From the NCBI GenBank assembly GCA_019192455.1, contig JAHCML010000003.1:578261-642260 (forward strand): 64,000 nucleotides of DNA, given 5' to 3'. The notes below the pieces were generated by a model. That model was not told where the DNA came from, did no database searches, and was given only the letters and a program-made list of their open reading frames with translations. Origin of the DNA: Alphaproteobacteria bacterium SS10 (GTDB lineage Bacteria; Pseudomonadota; Alphaproteobacteria; TMED2). The position numbers were made by a program, and so were the translations under genes. Below are positions 36,630 to 46,030 of the stretch, piece by piece. Within the stretch, counting starts at the first letter, position 1. The number at the start of each line of letters is the position of its first letter.

Positions 36630-37475
36630 TTAGAATCCGGCCAGCATTTGTTGCAGGTCACTCAATGACACGCCGTTTTCTCGCATGGATAAGAGTGTTC
36701 GGGCCTGATCCCGTGTTGCCAGGCGTTGGCCATCCTCATCCGTCACGAGATCGTGGTGGTGATAGAGCGGAGTGGGCAGGTCCAGAAGCTTCTGCAGCAG
36801 CACATGAAGATGGGTGGCGTCCCATAAATCCTTACCCCGTGTCACATGGGTGATGCCTTGCAGGGCGTCATCATGAACAACGGCCATATGGTAGCTGGTG
36901 CCAATATCTTTGCGGGCGAGGACCGCGTCACCGAGAAGCTCTGGCAGTGCCTCAACCTTACCTGCTGTTAGGTCATGCCAGGATAACTCGGCGCCGTCCG
37001 GCAGTGCGGAGAGAGCTTTAGCAAGGTTGATGCGCCAGGCATGGCTATCGCCATTGGCGATGCGTTTATCCGCCTCCGCTTTTGGCAAGTCCCGGCAGGT
37101 GCCTGGATAAAGCGGGCCCTCGCTGCCATGGGGGGCACCGGCACTGCGCTCAATCTCCGCGCGAATCTCTGCCCGGGTGCAGAAGCAGGGATAGACCACG
37201 CCCATGGACTTCAACTGTTCTAACCGCTGGGCATAGTCAGGAAGATAATCTGATTGTCGTCGTACTGGTGTTGGCCAGCTAAGGCTGAGCCAGGCCAAAT
37301 CCTCCTCGATCCCGGCAATATGTTCAGCCCGGCAACGGGTGTGATCGATATCCTCAATCCGCAGTAAAACTTCGCCGCCCAGCCGTTCAGCCTCACGCCA
37401 GGTGAAGAGCGCTGAATAGGCATGGCCCAGATGCAAGCGACCGCTGGGTGAGGGGGCAAAGCGAAGTTTTGTCAT
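36630..37475 (-). CDS. gluQ: Glutamyl-Q tRNA(Asp) synthetase
   Basis: A truncated glutamyl-tRNA synthetase paralog (281 residues, catalytic domain only) that glutamylates queuosine in tRNA-Asp. Features: N-terminal RFAPSPSGRLHLGHAYSAL with the HIGH-like HLGH, LRIEDIDHTRC, zinc-type Cys pair YPCFCTRAEI and CRDLP, and GTSYHMAVVHDD. The KMSKS-equivalent loop is RLATRDQ, with Thr at the second Lys position where RLAKRDQ is common. It converges with the Nudix gene. Confidence 0.9.
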   Translation of the reverse strand: MTKLRFAPSPSGRLHLGHAYSALFTWREAERLGGEVLLRIEDIDHTRCRAEHIAGIEEDLAWLSLSWPTPVRRQSDYLPDYAQRLEQLKSMGVVYPCFCTRAEIRAEIERSAGAPHGSEGPLYPGTCRDLPKAEADKRIANGDSHAWRINLAKALSALPDGAELSWHDLTAGKVEALPELLGDAVLARKDIGTSYHMAVVHDDALQGITHVTRGKDLWDATHLHVLLQKLLDLPTPLYHHHDLVTDEDGQRLATRDQARTLLSMRENGVSLSDLQQMLAGF

Positions 37476-37603
37476 TTAGGCCTAAATCATTAACCACATC
37501 GGCATCCCGCTTGCTTGTGGGCGCCGGTGGCATCACCTATACACGTGGTCGGCTTCGGCATCACGCCGTCCGATACCGATTTTGAAACGGAAAGTTCCCT
37601 AGC

Positions 37604-38371
37604 ATGAGCGATTACGAGCTGGAATCAGATGATCCCGAGTTCCTCGATGATGATGACATCTATGGTGAGGATGATGACGATTTTGGCGGGGAAGAGGGCG
37701 TTGCCCTTACCCATCTGAACGGTCCGGCCGTGCCGCCAGCCTCCGGTGGTCGGGCAAAGCAGCTGGTTGTCCTGCTCCATGGCTTGGGTGCTGATGGCAA
37801 TGATCTGATCAGCCTGGTCCCGCAGATTGCCAAGGTTCTGCCCGATGCGGCATTCATCGCACCAAACGCGCCAGAGCCCTGCGATATGGCCCCGATGGGG
37901 TATCAGTGGTTCAGCCTCCAAGATCGCAGCCATGACGCCATGCTCGCCGGTGTTGAGGGCGTGGCGCCTAAGCTGGACGGGTTCTTGGATGAGGTGCTCG
38001 ACTATCTGGACCTGACGGAAGAGGATGTCTTCCTGGTCGGCTTCTCACAGGGCACCATGATGGCCCTACATGTCGGTATGCGCCGTGAGCGTCCGCTGGG
38101 TGGCATTGTTGGCTTCTCAGGTGCGTTGGTTGGCGGTGATCGCCTCCCCGATGAGATTGTGACCCGCCCGCCTGTTCTGCTCGTCCATGGTGATGCGGAT
38201 GAGGTTGTGCCGTTCCAGGCCATGCAAATGGCCGCTGATGCGCTGCTAACCGCCGAGGTGAAGGTGGAGGCGATCCGACGTCCAGGCTTGGCGCACGGCA
38301 TCGACCCGCAAGGCATGCTCGCAGCCCTACGCTTCATCAATGATCATCAGCGATTTATCGACGACGACTAA
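37604..38371 (+). CDS. Phospholipase/carboxylesterase-family alpha/beta hydrolase with acidic N-terminal extension
   Basis: A 255-residue serine esterase. The triad is visible: nucleophile in GFSQGTMMAL, Asp in HGDADEVVPFQAM and His in GLAHGIDPQG; LVVLLHGLGADGNDLI holds the oxyanion loop. The first ~34 residues are extraordinarily acidic (segments DDDDIYGEDDDDFGGEE) and precede the hydrolase fold; family members usually begin near KQLVVLLHG. Substrates of bacterial relatives are short acyl esters; the acidic tail might mediate interaction or localisation. Confidence 0.85.
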   Translation: MSDYELESDDPEFLDDDDIYGEDDDDFGGEEGVALTHLNGPAVPPASGGRAKQLVVLLHGLGADGNDLISLVPQIAKVLPDAAFIAPNAPEPCDMAPMGYQWFSLQDRSHDAMLAGVEGVAPKLDGFLDEVLDYLDLTEEDVFLVGFSQGTMMALHVGMRRERPLGGIVGFSGALVGGDRLPDEIVTRPPVLLVHGDADEVVPFQAMQMAADALLTAEVKVEAIRRPGLAHGIDPQGMLAALRFINDHQRFIDDD

Positions 38372-38412
38372 GCTGGGTGAGGCAGCCGGGTTAATCGGCT
38401 GCCATCCGCACG

Positions 38413-39651
38413 TTACTGCGCGGCCAGCGCGTGGGTCATCTCATGATAGACCGGGCACTTATCCCATAGGGCGACCAGGCTATCGCGCAGGTGTTCCATC
38501 ATGGCGTCGGTGTGCATTGGCGTCGGCGTGATGCGAATACGCTCAGTGCCACGCGGCACGGTCGGATAGTTGATCGGCTGCACATAGATATCGAACTTCT
38601 CAAGCAGCATATCGGTGACGCGCTTACACAGCGCGGGCTCACCCACCATGAGTGGGATGATATGCGTCTCGGTGCAGGTCATGACCGGAAGGTCGGCATC
38701 GATCAGCATCTTCTTCAGCTTCGCCGCACGCTCTTGATGGCGGGCACGCTCAAACTGCGATTGCTTCAGGTGCTGGATTGAGGCGGTGGCCCCGGCGGCG
38801 ATGGCCGGCGGCAGGGCGGTCGTAAAGATAAAGCTGGAGGCATGGCTGCGTACGAAATCGCACAGCGCGGTGGTGGAGGTAATGTACCCGCCCATCACGC
38901 CGTAAGCCTTGCCCAGCGTACCCTCAATAATGGTGACCCGGTCCATCAGGCCTTCACGCTCGGCAATGCCGCCGCCGCGCGGGCCGTACATGCCAACCGC
39001 GTGAACCTCATCAAGATAGGTAATGGCGTTGTACTTATCGGCGAGGTCACAAATCTCTTCGATCCGGCCAATATCGCCGTCCATTGAGTAGACACTCTCA
39101 AACGCGATGATCTTTGGTCGGTCGATATCAACACTGCGCAGCAGTTGCTCAAGATGCGCGATGTCATTGTGGCGGAAGATATGGCGTTCGGCGCCGGAAC
39201 CACGAATGCCTTGGATCATGGAGGCGTGGTTGTTGGCGTCTGAGAAGATCACGCAATTCGGCAGGTGGCGACCAAGGGTGGTCAGCGTTGCCTCATTCGA
39301 GATGTAGCCAGAGGTGAAGATCAGGGCCGCTTCCTTGCCATGCAGGTCGGCAAGCTCAGCCTCCAGTACGTTATGGTAGCGGGTGGTCCCACTGATGTTG
39401 CGGGTGCCGCCGGCACCGGCGCCAGACTCGTCGATGGCCTGCTTCATCGCAGCCACAACCTTTGGGTTCTGGCCCATGCCTAGATAATCGTTTGAGCACC
39501 AGATGGTGACATCACGCTCGCTGCCATCATCCTCACGGAAGGTTGCCCGTGGGAAATCGCCCGCATGGCGGCGAAGATCAGCGAAGACGCGATAGCGGCC
39601 CTCTTGCTTGAGGTCGCCAATGCCATCCTTAAAAAAGCGCTCGTAATTCAT
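38413..39651 (-). CDS. hemA: 5-aminolevulinate synthase
   Basis: Condenses glycine and succinyl-CoA to 5-aminolevulinate with PLP, the alphaproteobacterial C4 entry to haem and other tetrapyrroles. The 412-residue product has [53 protein letters not shown], the PLP Lys in [15 protein letters not shown] and [11 protein letters not shown]. The ATG at 39651 yields the family N-terminus; a GTG at 39657 is in frame. An FNR-type box lies about 100 bp upstream. Confidence 0.97.
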   Translation of the reverse strand: MNYERFFKDGIGDLKQEGRYRVFADLRRHAGDFPRATFREDDGSERDVTIWCSNDYLGMGQNPKVVAAMKQAIDESGAGAGGTRNISGTTRYHNVLEAELADLHGKEAALIFTSGYISNEATLTTLGRHLPNCVIFSDANNHASMIQGIRGSGAERHIFRHNDIAHLEQLLRSVDIDRPKIIAFESVYSMDGDIGRIEEICDLADKYNAITYLDEVHAVGMYGPRGGGIAEREGLMDRVTIIEGTLGKAYGVMGGYITSTTALCDFVRSHASSFIFTTALPPAIAAGATASIQHLKQSQFERARHQERAAKLKKMLIDADLPVMTCTETHIIPLMVGEPALCKRVTDMLLEKFDIYVQPINYPTVPRGTERIRITPTPMHTDAMMEHLRDSLVALWDKCPVYHEMTHALAAQ

Positions 39652-39750
39652 AGACACGCATCATCCGAGGAACGAAGTGGGCACTGTTATGCCAAGGCAT
39701 ATCAGGTAAACGCAACATAGTTAGGATATGCGTAAAGCGCAGCCGACGGA

Positions 39751-39764
39751 TTGACGCGGATCAA
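39751..39764. promoter_or_regulatory. FNR/FnrL-type binding site upstream of hemA
   Basis: TTGACGCGGATCAA fits the dyad TTGAY-N4-RTCAA of FNR-family regulators exactly. It is 100-113 bp upstream of the hemA ATG. hemA is a known FnrL target in Rhodobacter, so oxygen-responsive control is plausible. A class II position would put the start of transcription near 39716; I do not claim a mapped promoter. Confidence 0.65.
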
Positions 39765-39833
39765 TTTTTTTCCTGATTGCGCCATCAGGGAAACCAATCG
39801 CTGTGAAAGGCCTTGGTTTCCAGGTGGTTAAGG

Positions 39834-41441
39834 TTAGTCCGCCCAGACCCGGTACAGGCGCTTCATCAGGTCGTATTCGAGTACCCGGTGGTTGTTGGTA
39901 TCCACGACCAACAGCCGGTTCTCGCCATCGAACCACAGGCCCGCAGGCTCTGAGAGTGGCACACAGCTGGCATCCTCACACTCAAAGGGGCCATCTGGGT
40001 GATCGGGATCGTCGAGGTCGTAGACCTCGCCCGCAATCACATCGACGACGCGGATCGCATCATTGTAACTATCGGCCACATAGAGGTTCCGGTCGCCCCC
40101 ATCGGCAACGGCCAGCGGGTGCTGCAGCAAAGCATCGCCAAAACGCCCATTCTCATGGCCAAAGGTGAACAGCCCTTTGCCGATTAGCGTGCCGACCTGC
40201 TCGTCATGGGCGAGCTCTACTGAGCGGAGGGCCGAAGTCTCCGCATCGACGAAGAGCAGCATGTCTTCATCTTCGGTGATCGCGAGGCCGCTGGGTTGGG
40301 CAAGCAGCGCATCGGCACCATCACCATCGCGCAGGTTCTCGCCACCACTGCCAACCAGCTTCTTCACCATCCCATCTGATAGATCGACCACACCGATCTG
40401 GTGGGTGCCTGCATTGGCGAAATAGAGTTGGTCGTCGGCAATCGTTAGATCCCAGGGTGAGGCTAGTGGGGTTTGCGGGCCCGGTGTCTCTGGCCCTTCG
40501 AGTGGGGCGCCGCGCTGGCCGGTACCGGCGATGGTCCGTACCGTGTCGGTATTCAGATCGATAACCCGAATGGCATGGTTGCCAGTATCGGCAACATAGA
40601 TCATGCCATCGCCACAGATCAGGCCCTGTGGGCGCCGAAACCGCGCCCGCTCGGCTGGGCCATCTTCAAAACCCCGACGGCCATTGCCATAGCGCTCAAC
40701 CTCTTCGCCCTTATCATTCAGCAGGACGATCTGGCTGTGCCCACTATCGGCCAAGGCCCAATAACGCTCACCATCCAGTTGTAGTGGCTTGATCTTGGAG
40801 GGGTGCTGAAGGCGGCTATAGCCTGGCCGTTCACGCTCAATATCAAGCGCCATTGGCTCAATCAGCCCCTCCATCTTGAACTTATCCAGCACGTCATTGA
40901 TAGCGCGCAGCATCTCATTCAGCTCAGGCTCGCCGGAATGCATGCCGATAACGGTCCCCTGCGGGGATAGGAAGACGAGGGTGGGCCAAGCGCGTACGGC
41001 ATAATGCTGCCAAAGCTCGCGGTCGGGGTCATGGATCACCGGGTGCTTGATGCCATAGCGTAAGATTGCCTGGCGCAGGCGAGCAGGATCCTTCTCGGCT
41101 TCGAATTTCGGCGAATGTACGCCGACCACCACGACTTCTTCGGGAAACGCCTTCTCAACCAGTCGAAGGGTTTCAGCCACATGGATGCAGTTGATGCAGC
41201 AGAGCGTCCAGAAGTCGAGAATGACCACCCGGCCTTCCAAGTCTTGGAGGTTCAGTGGCTCTGGCACGTTGAACCAGGTTTGGCCCTCACGATTGATCTC
41301 AGGTGCCCGTACCACGCCCAGCATGTTGTCGGCGGCCATTGGATCATCGCCATTTGGATCCGCGCCATATGGGTTGTCACCATAGGGATTTTCGAAGGGA
41401 TCCTCGAACGGGTCATCGGGTGGATCGTAGTTGTCGCTCAT
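39834..41441 (-). CDS. Thioredoxin-like plus NHL-repeat protein (NHLRC2-like)
   Basis: A 535-residue protein. Residues 1-38 are a low-complexity acidic stretch (DPFEDPFENPYGDNPYGADP). A thioredoxin-like domain follows, with the redox segment FWTLCCINCIHV typical of NHLRC2-like proteins, and then a six-bladed-type beta-propeller of NHL repeats (for example YVADTGNHAIRVIDL, LYVADSYNDAIRVVDV, LLVVDTNNHRVLEYDL). No signal peptide, so probably cytoplasmic. Eukaryotic and bacterial homologs are linked to redox homeostasis; activity here is unproven. Confidence 0.85.
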   Translation of the reverse strand: MSDNYDPPDDPFEDPFENPYGDNPYGADPNGDDPMAADNMLGVVRAPEINREGQTWFNVPEPLNLQDLEGRVVILDFWTLCCINCIHVAETLRLVEKAFPEEVVVVGVHSPKFEAEKDPARLRQAILRYGIKHPVIHDPDRELWQHYAVRAWPTLVFLSPQGTVIGMHSGEPELNEMLRAINDVLDKFKMEGLIEPMALDIERERPGYSRLQHPSKIKPLQLDGERYWALADSGHSQIVLLNDKGEEVERYGNGRRGFEDGPAERARFRRPQGLICGDGMIYVADTGNHAIRVIDLNTDTVRTIAGTGQRGAPLEGPETPGPQTPLASPWDLTIADDQLYFANAGTHQIGVVDLSDGMVKKLVGSGGENLRDGDGADALLAQPSGLAITEDEDMLLFVDAETSALRSVELAHDEQVGTLIGKGLFTFGHENGRFGDALLQHPLAVADGGDRNLYVADSYNDAIRVVDVIAGEVYDLDDPDHPDGPFECEDASCVPLSEPAGLWFDGENRLLVVDTNNHRVLEYDLMKRLYRVWAD

Positions 41442-41682
41442 GGCTCAAACCGGGTCGGCTGGTGACTGTGATTGTCCATAGATCGATGTCTGGCCATCGA
41501 ATGGCAACCCATCTCGGCATTTAATCACCGAAAACTTGCCCCCACACCCCAGAATTGGGCTGCATTTCTTGATCGCGGGCGATCCTGCTTGTAACACCAA
41601 GCGTCCAATTCCGTTACGGGCACCAATCGGTGCAACCAATCTTGGCGCCCGGACCAACCTCGCGAACCAAATCAGAGGCGTG

Positions 41683-42876
41683 ATGCAAACGCTCTATAGT
41701 GGTGGCCTGCTCTTCGATGGCGATGGCCGATTGCTCGAAAATTACGGTGTCCTGGTCGAAAATGATCGGGTGATCAAGATCGCCCCGCGGCCAGAGTTTA
41801 CCGGCTTTGCTGGCTATGTGGTCGACACCTCCGGTGGCACGCTGATGCCAGCCCTGATTGATGGTGCCTGCCATATCGCGCTGGGCGCTGAGGCGGACCC
41901 GGTTGGCGCCCTTGGTGGCCGCGATGAGTCTGAAACCACGCTCATGGCGCTTGAGCATCTTCAAGCAAGCCTGGTTGGTGGTTTTGGTGTTGTCCGTGAT
42001 TTGGGTGGTGCGCCCGATGTTGCGCGCTCACTCGCCGATGCTATGCAGGCCGGTCGCTTTATGGGCGCCTCTCTGCTGACCGCTGGCTGCACTATTGTGC
42101 CAACCGGTGGCCATGGTGAAGAGATGGGCGTCGTAGCTGACGGCTCTTTAGAGGTTATGCAATCAATCCGTGCGCTGGCCGCCAGCGGTGCCCACGGTAT
42201 CGTCTTCTCAGCATCTGGTGGTGTTACCTCTGCCGATACCAACCCATCCATGACTTATATGACGGCTGAAGAGCTTGAGGCCGGTGTGGTTGAGGCCCAC
42301 CGTCTTGGCCGTCCAACCGCTGTCATGGCCCATAATACCGATGCCGCAAAGCTCGCGACCCAGGCCCAGGCCGGTGCGGTTCTTTATGGTGCCGGCCTAG
42401 ATGACGACACCATTGGCGCGATGGTTGCGGGGCAGGTCTATCTGGTGCCAGCGCTTGGTGCTTCCCGCGCCTTGGCGGATGCGGCCGATGATGCCGGTCT
42501 CGATCCAGCGATTGTCGATACCGCCAAGCAGTTGGTTGACGCCCATGCCGGTGCCTTGAAGCGTTTCTATGATGCGGGCGGTAAGGTCGCATTTGGTAGT
42601 GATAGCGGGATGCCGCTTCTCGCCCATGGTGAGAACGCGCTTGAGCTTCGCCATCTGGTAGCGAGCGGCATGACGCCGATTGATGCGCTGATCGCTGCCA
42701 CTGGCTATGCCGCCGATATGCTGGGCCTTGTTGGTCGTGGCCGGGTTGCTGAGGGTGGCGTTGCCGACCTTCTCGTCGTTGATGGCAATCCTGCTGACAA
42801 TATTGATGCGGTGGCTGAGCGCGGTAATCACCGCCTCGTCGTTAGCGGTGGCACGGTCGCGGCGCGCCGCAATTAG
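41683..42876 (+). CDS. Amidohydrolase-superfamily protein with a degenerate metal site
   Basis: A 397-residue protein with the imidazolonepropionase/prolidase-like fold (GGTLMPALID, SASGGVTSADTNPSMTYMTA, AHRLGRPTAVMAH, VAFGSDSGMPLLAHGENA, GVADLLVVDGNP). Several canonical metal ligands are replaced: the first His of the HxH site is Ala62 (ACH), the usual Lys is Val173, and positions equivalent to His in VHAH and IEHG are Met214 and Ala236. H64, H216 and the final Asp remain. It may be a pseudoenzyme or work with fewer metal ions. The ATG at 41683 is chosen over an upstream in-frame start at 41536. Confidence 0.8.
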   Translation: MQTLYSGGLLFDGDGRLLENYGVLVENDRVIKIAPRPEFTGFAGYVVDTSGGTLMPALIDGACHIALGAEADPVGALGGRDESETTLMALEHLQASLVGGFGVVRDLGGAPDVARSLADAMQAGRFMGASLLTAGCTIVPTGGHGEEMGVVADGSLEVMQSIRALAASGAHGIVFSASGGVTSADTNPSMTYMTAEELEAGVVEAHRLGRPTAVMAHNTDAAKLATQAQAGAVLYGAGLDDDTIGAMVAGQVYLVPALGASRALADAADDAGLDPAIVDTAKQLVDAHAGALKRFYDAGGKVAFGSDSGMPLLAHGENALELRHLVASGMTPIDALIAATGYAADMLGLVGRGRVAEGGVADLLVVDGNPADNIDAVAERGNHRLVVSGGTVAARRN

Positions 42877-42995
42877 GGCGCTATAGTTGAGGCACCCACC
42901 ATTTTGACATTTGGCCGCCTTGACCGATGGGTGAAGGCTGGCGACCTTGTTGGCTTAGATTGCCCCAGACGTCACGCTGAGAGGGATTGAGCATC

Positions 42996-44183
42996 ATGCC
43001 CGTGGTGAACCGTATCGCCGATCTAACCGATGAGCTGACCGGTTGGCGTCGGCATCTGCATGCCAATCCTGAGATCGCCTTTGAAGAGCATGAGACGGCA
43101 AAGTTCGTCATTGAGCGTCTGCGCGATATCGGCGTTGATGAAATCTATGAAGGGTTGGCCGGTACGGGCGTTGTTGCGCTGATCCATGGCCAGAATGGGC
43201 CAGCAGAGGTGGCTGAGGACCGTATTGCGCTGCGCGCCGATATGGATGCCCTGCCGATGGATGAGAAGACCGGCCTGGACCATGCCTCAACAAAGCCAGG
43301 TGCCATGCATGCCTGTGGTCATGATGGCCATACGACCATTCTGTTAGGCACCGCCAAGTATCTGGCTGAGACGCGCAACTTCAGCGGTACGGCCGTCCTG
43401 ATCTTCCAACCGGCAGAAGAGAATGGCGGTGGCGCCGAGGTGATGATGCGAGAGGGGCTATTTGAGCAGTTTCCCGTCCGCTCTGTCTGGGGGCTGCATA
43501 ACTCCCCAGCGCTGCCCGTGGGCAAGATTGCCACCCGAACAGGCCCTTCCATGGCGGCGGTGGATGATTTCACCATCCACATTAAGGGTAAGGGCGGGCA
43601 CGCCGCGCGACCGCAGGACAGCGTCGACCCCATCTTTATCGGCACCCACCTCTATCAAGCGCTGCAGGGGATCGTCAGTCGGAAGACCAACCCGATCCAG
43701 CAGGCTGTGCTTAGCGTTACCCAGTTCCATGCCGGTTCAGCGTTTAACGTTATTCCCGATGATGCGGTTCTGAACGGCACCGTGCGTACCTTCGACGCCA
43801 AGCTGCGGGATGATATTGAGGCCCGGATGCGCCAGATCGCTAAGGGTGCAGCGCTTCAATTCGGGGCCGAGATCACCATTGAGTATGAGCGGGGATACCC
43901 GCCACTTGTGAACCATGCGGTTGAGACGGGAATCGCGGGGCAGGTTGCCGCCGATGTGGTGGGTGAAGAGCATGTGTTGAAGGAGATTGAGCCGATCATG
44001 GGCGGCGAGGATTTCGCCTATATGCTTGAAGATCTGCCGGGCTCCTATGTTTGGATTGGGCAAGCGGATGACGACCACACGGCGTCCGTGCATAATCCCT
44101 ATTACGATTTTAATGATGCGATCCTGCCAATCGCCACCAGCTATATGGCACGGATGGTTGAGCGGCAGCTGCCGCGCGATTGA
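42996..44183 (+). CDS. M20-family amidohydrolase (hippurate hydrolase-like), copy 1
   Basis: A 395-residue M20D peptidase/aminoacylase. The dinuclear metal site is intact: HACGHDGHTTILLG, PAEENGGGAEVM (metal-bridging EE), LHNSPALPVG and MGGEDFAYML. The N-terminal RRHLHANPEIAFEE is typical of HipO/IAA-amidohydrolases. It removes N-acyl groups from amino acids; the acyl group is unknown. The ATG at 42996 follows AGAGGG. A paralog follows 39 bp downstream. Confidence 0.92.
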   Translation: MPVVNRIADLTDELTGWRRHLHANPEIAFEEHETAKFVIERLRDIGVDEIYEGLAGTGVVALIHGQNGPAEVAEDRIALRADMDALPMDEKTGLDHASTKPGAMHACGHDGHTTILLGTAKYLAETRNFSGTAVLIFQPAEENGGGAEVMMREGLFEQFPVRSVWGLHNSPALPVGKIATRTGPSMAAVDDFTIHIKGKGGHAARPQDSVDPIFIGTHLYQALQGIVSRKTNPIQQAVLSVTQFHAGSAFNVIPDDAVLNGTVRTFDAKLRDDIEARMRQIAKGAALQFGAEITIEYERGYPPLVNHAVETGIAGQVAADVVGEEHVLKEIEPIMGGEDFAYMLEDLPGSYVWIGQADDDHTASVHNPYYDFNDAILPIATSYMARMVERQLPRD

Positions 44184-44222
44184 TCACAGAAAAACAAGCG
44201 ATATCAGAAGGACGCGATAGCG

Positions 44223-45410
44223 ATGCCCGTCAATAACCGGATTGCGGAATTCCACGAGGCCATGACCGAGTGGCGCCGCGATATCCATGCCCACCCTGAG
44301 CTGGGTTATGAGGAGCAGCGCACATCTAAGCTGATCGTTGAGAAGCTGACCGAATGGGGCATTGAGGTCCATGACGGTATCGCCAAGACCGGCGTGGTTG
44401 GGGTGCTGCACGGTCGCGATGGCACCGGTGGTGATCCGGATAAGTCGATTGCGCTGCGCGCCGATATGGACGCCCTGCCAATTGAGGAGGCTACGGGCCT
44501 GCCCCACGCCTCCACCAACCCCGGTAAGATGCATGCCTGTGGTCATGATGGTCATGTGACCATGCTATTGGGCGCGGCCAAATACCTGGCCGAGACCCGC
44601 AATTTTGACGGTACTGTCTATTTTGTTTTCCAACCTGCGGAAGAGGGTGGCGCCGGTGGCGACCTAATGGTCAAAGAGGGACTGTTTGATCGGTTCCCGG
44701 CCAAGAGTGTCTGGGGCATGCATAACTGGCCCGAAGTGCCAATCGGCGAGGTTGCGGTGATGCCTGGCCCTATGATGGCCGCCGCCGACCGGTTTAAGGT
44801 GACCGTGAAAGGCTACGGTGCCCACGCTGCCATGCCGCATTACGGTATCGATCCGGTTCTTATCGGCTCTCACATTGTCACCATGTGGCAAAGCCTGGTC
44901 AGCCGCCGGACCGATCCGTTGGATAAGGCAGTGATCTCTACGACCACCTTCCATGCTGGTTCTGCCTTCAACGTTATCCCTGAAGAGGCGGAGCTGGGCG
45001 GTACGGTTCGTACCTTCACGCCTGAGGTGCGGGACATGATCGAGAAGGAAATGCAGACAATCGCCGAGAGTGTTGCGACGTCTATGGGGGGCTCTGTGGA
45101 GTTCAGCTATGTCCGTGGCTATCCGCCCACGATCAATTCAGCAGAAGAGGCTGGTTTCGCCGCCGATGTGGCGTCCAAGCTTTTGGGCAGTGATAAGGTC
45201 CATACCAACCTAAACCCATGCATGGGGGCGGAGGATTTCTCCTTCATGCTTGAACAACGGCCCGGCGCGTATATCTGGCTGGGGCAGGCGGATGATGACC
45301 ACAAACATATGGTCCATCACCCGCTCTACGACTTTAACGATCGCATCCTGCCACTTGGTGCCTCCTACTGGGCCCAGCTGGTGGAAGCCTCCCTCCCTAA
45401 AGCTGCTTAA
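44223..45410 (+). CDS. M20-family amidohydrolase (hippurate hydrolase-like), copy 2
   Basis: A 395-residue paralog of the preceding gene, with the same metal residues (HACGHDGHVTMLLG, PAEEGGAGGDLMVKE, MHNWPEVPIG, MGAEDFSFML) and the same length. The N-terminal RRDIHAHPELGYEEQ and internal ATTFHAGSAFNVIPEEAE-type segment match copy 1 in arrangement. AAGGA precedes the ATG. The pair looks like an old tandem duplication with diverged substrate-loop regions. It is followed 15 bp later by an unknown gene, probably co-transcribed. Confidence 0.92.
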   Translation: MPVNNRIAEFHEAMTEWRRDIHAHPELGYEEQRTSKLIVEKLTEWGIEVHDGIAKTGVVGVLHGRDGTGGDPDKSIALRADMDALPIEEATGLPHASTNPGKMHACGHDGHVTMLLGAAKYLAETRNFDGTVYFVFQPAEEGGAGGDLMVKEGLFDRFPAKSVWGMHNWPEVPIGEVAVMPGPMMAAADRFKVTVKGYGAHAAMPHYGIDPVLIGSHIVTMWQSLVSRRTDPLDKAVISTTTFHAGSAFNVIPEEAELGGTVRTFTPEVRDMIEKEMQTIAESVATSMGGSVEFSYVRGYPPTINSAEEAGFAADVASKLLGSDKVHTNLNPCMGAEDFSFMLEQRPGAYIWLGQADDDHKHMVHHPLYDFNDRILPLGASYWAQLVEASLPKAA

Positions 45411-45425
45411 ACACCGATACGACCG

Positions 45426-46022
45426 ATGAGTGAAGAGGATCTAGAAGACGCCACGGCCCGCTGGAACGGCGCGCTGCAGGAGGCCATCGCCGCCAAAAGT
45501 GGTGAGGTGTTTACCGATATCGTCTTCGATTTCGGCGTTGAGATCATGAACCAGCTGGAGTTTCCGACGGCCGAGTTCGATGCGCTGCTCGCCATTTTAC
45601 GGGATCATCGCCTGCACGGTTTGACCGGGTCACGGCATCTGGTGGCGGTGTTCAATTTCGAGTTTGAAACCCTGACCCGGGATCAGGAAGAGCGGTTGCT
45701 GAAAACCTTTGAAGAGGTTTACGCCAGCTTCAGCGATTGGGAGACCTCGCATTACATCGCGGAGATGGTGGGCCAACGCTATGCCGATGGCCGGGGGCTG
45801 GATGCGTTAGAGCGGATGCGGCGGACTAAGAACCAGGTCGCCCGCGGCTTCGTTGCAAATGGGTTGGAGCAGTTGGCCCGGACCAATCGTGATCCGTTGA
45901 TTGTTAACCGTGCCATGGATCAGATTTTGTCCATGCGCGGCGATATCAGCGAACAGGTGAATGCCCATGTTGATGAGGCGATTGAACGCCTAATCGATCG
46001 TGGTGCAATGGGACGCGCCTGA
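45426..46022 (+). CDS. Helical protein of unknown function
   Basis: A 198-residue, predominantly helical, acidic protein without signal peptide or transmembrane segment (for example DALERMRRTKNQVARGFVAN and VDEAIERLIDRGAMGRA). The spacing of paired helices suggests HEAT- or ARM-like repeats, but I recognise no family. Probably the last gene of the operon with the two M20 amidohydrolases, 15 bp after copy 2. Confidence 0.65.
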   Translation: MSEEDLEDATARWNGALQEAIAAKSGEVFTDIVFDFGVEIMNQLEFPTAEFDALLAILRDHRLHGLTGSRHLVAVFNFEFETLTRDQEERLLKTFEEVYASFSDWETSHYIAEMVGQRYADGRGLDALERMRRTKNQVARGFVANGLEQLARTNRDPLIVNRAMDQILSMRGDISEQVNAHVDEAIERLIDRGAMGRA

Positions 46023-46030
46023 GGGCCAAT

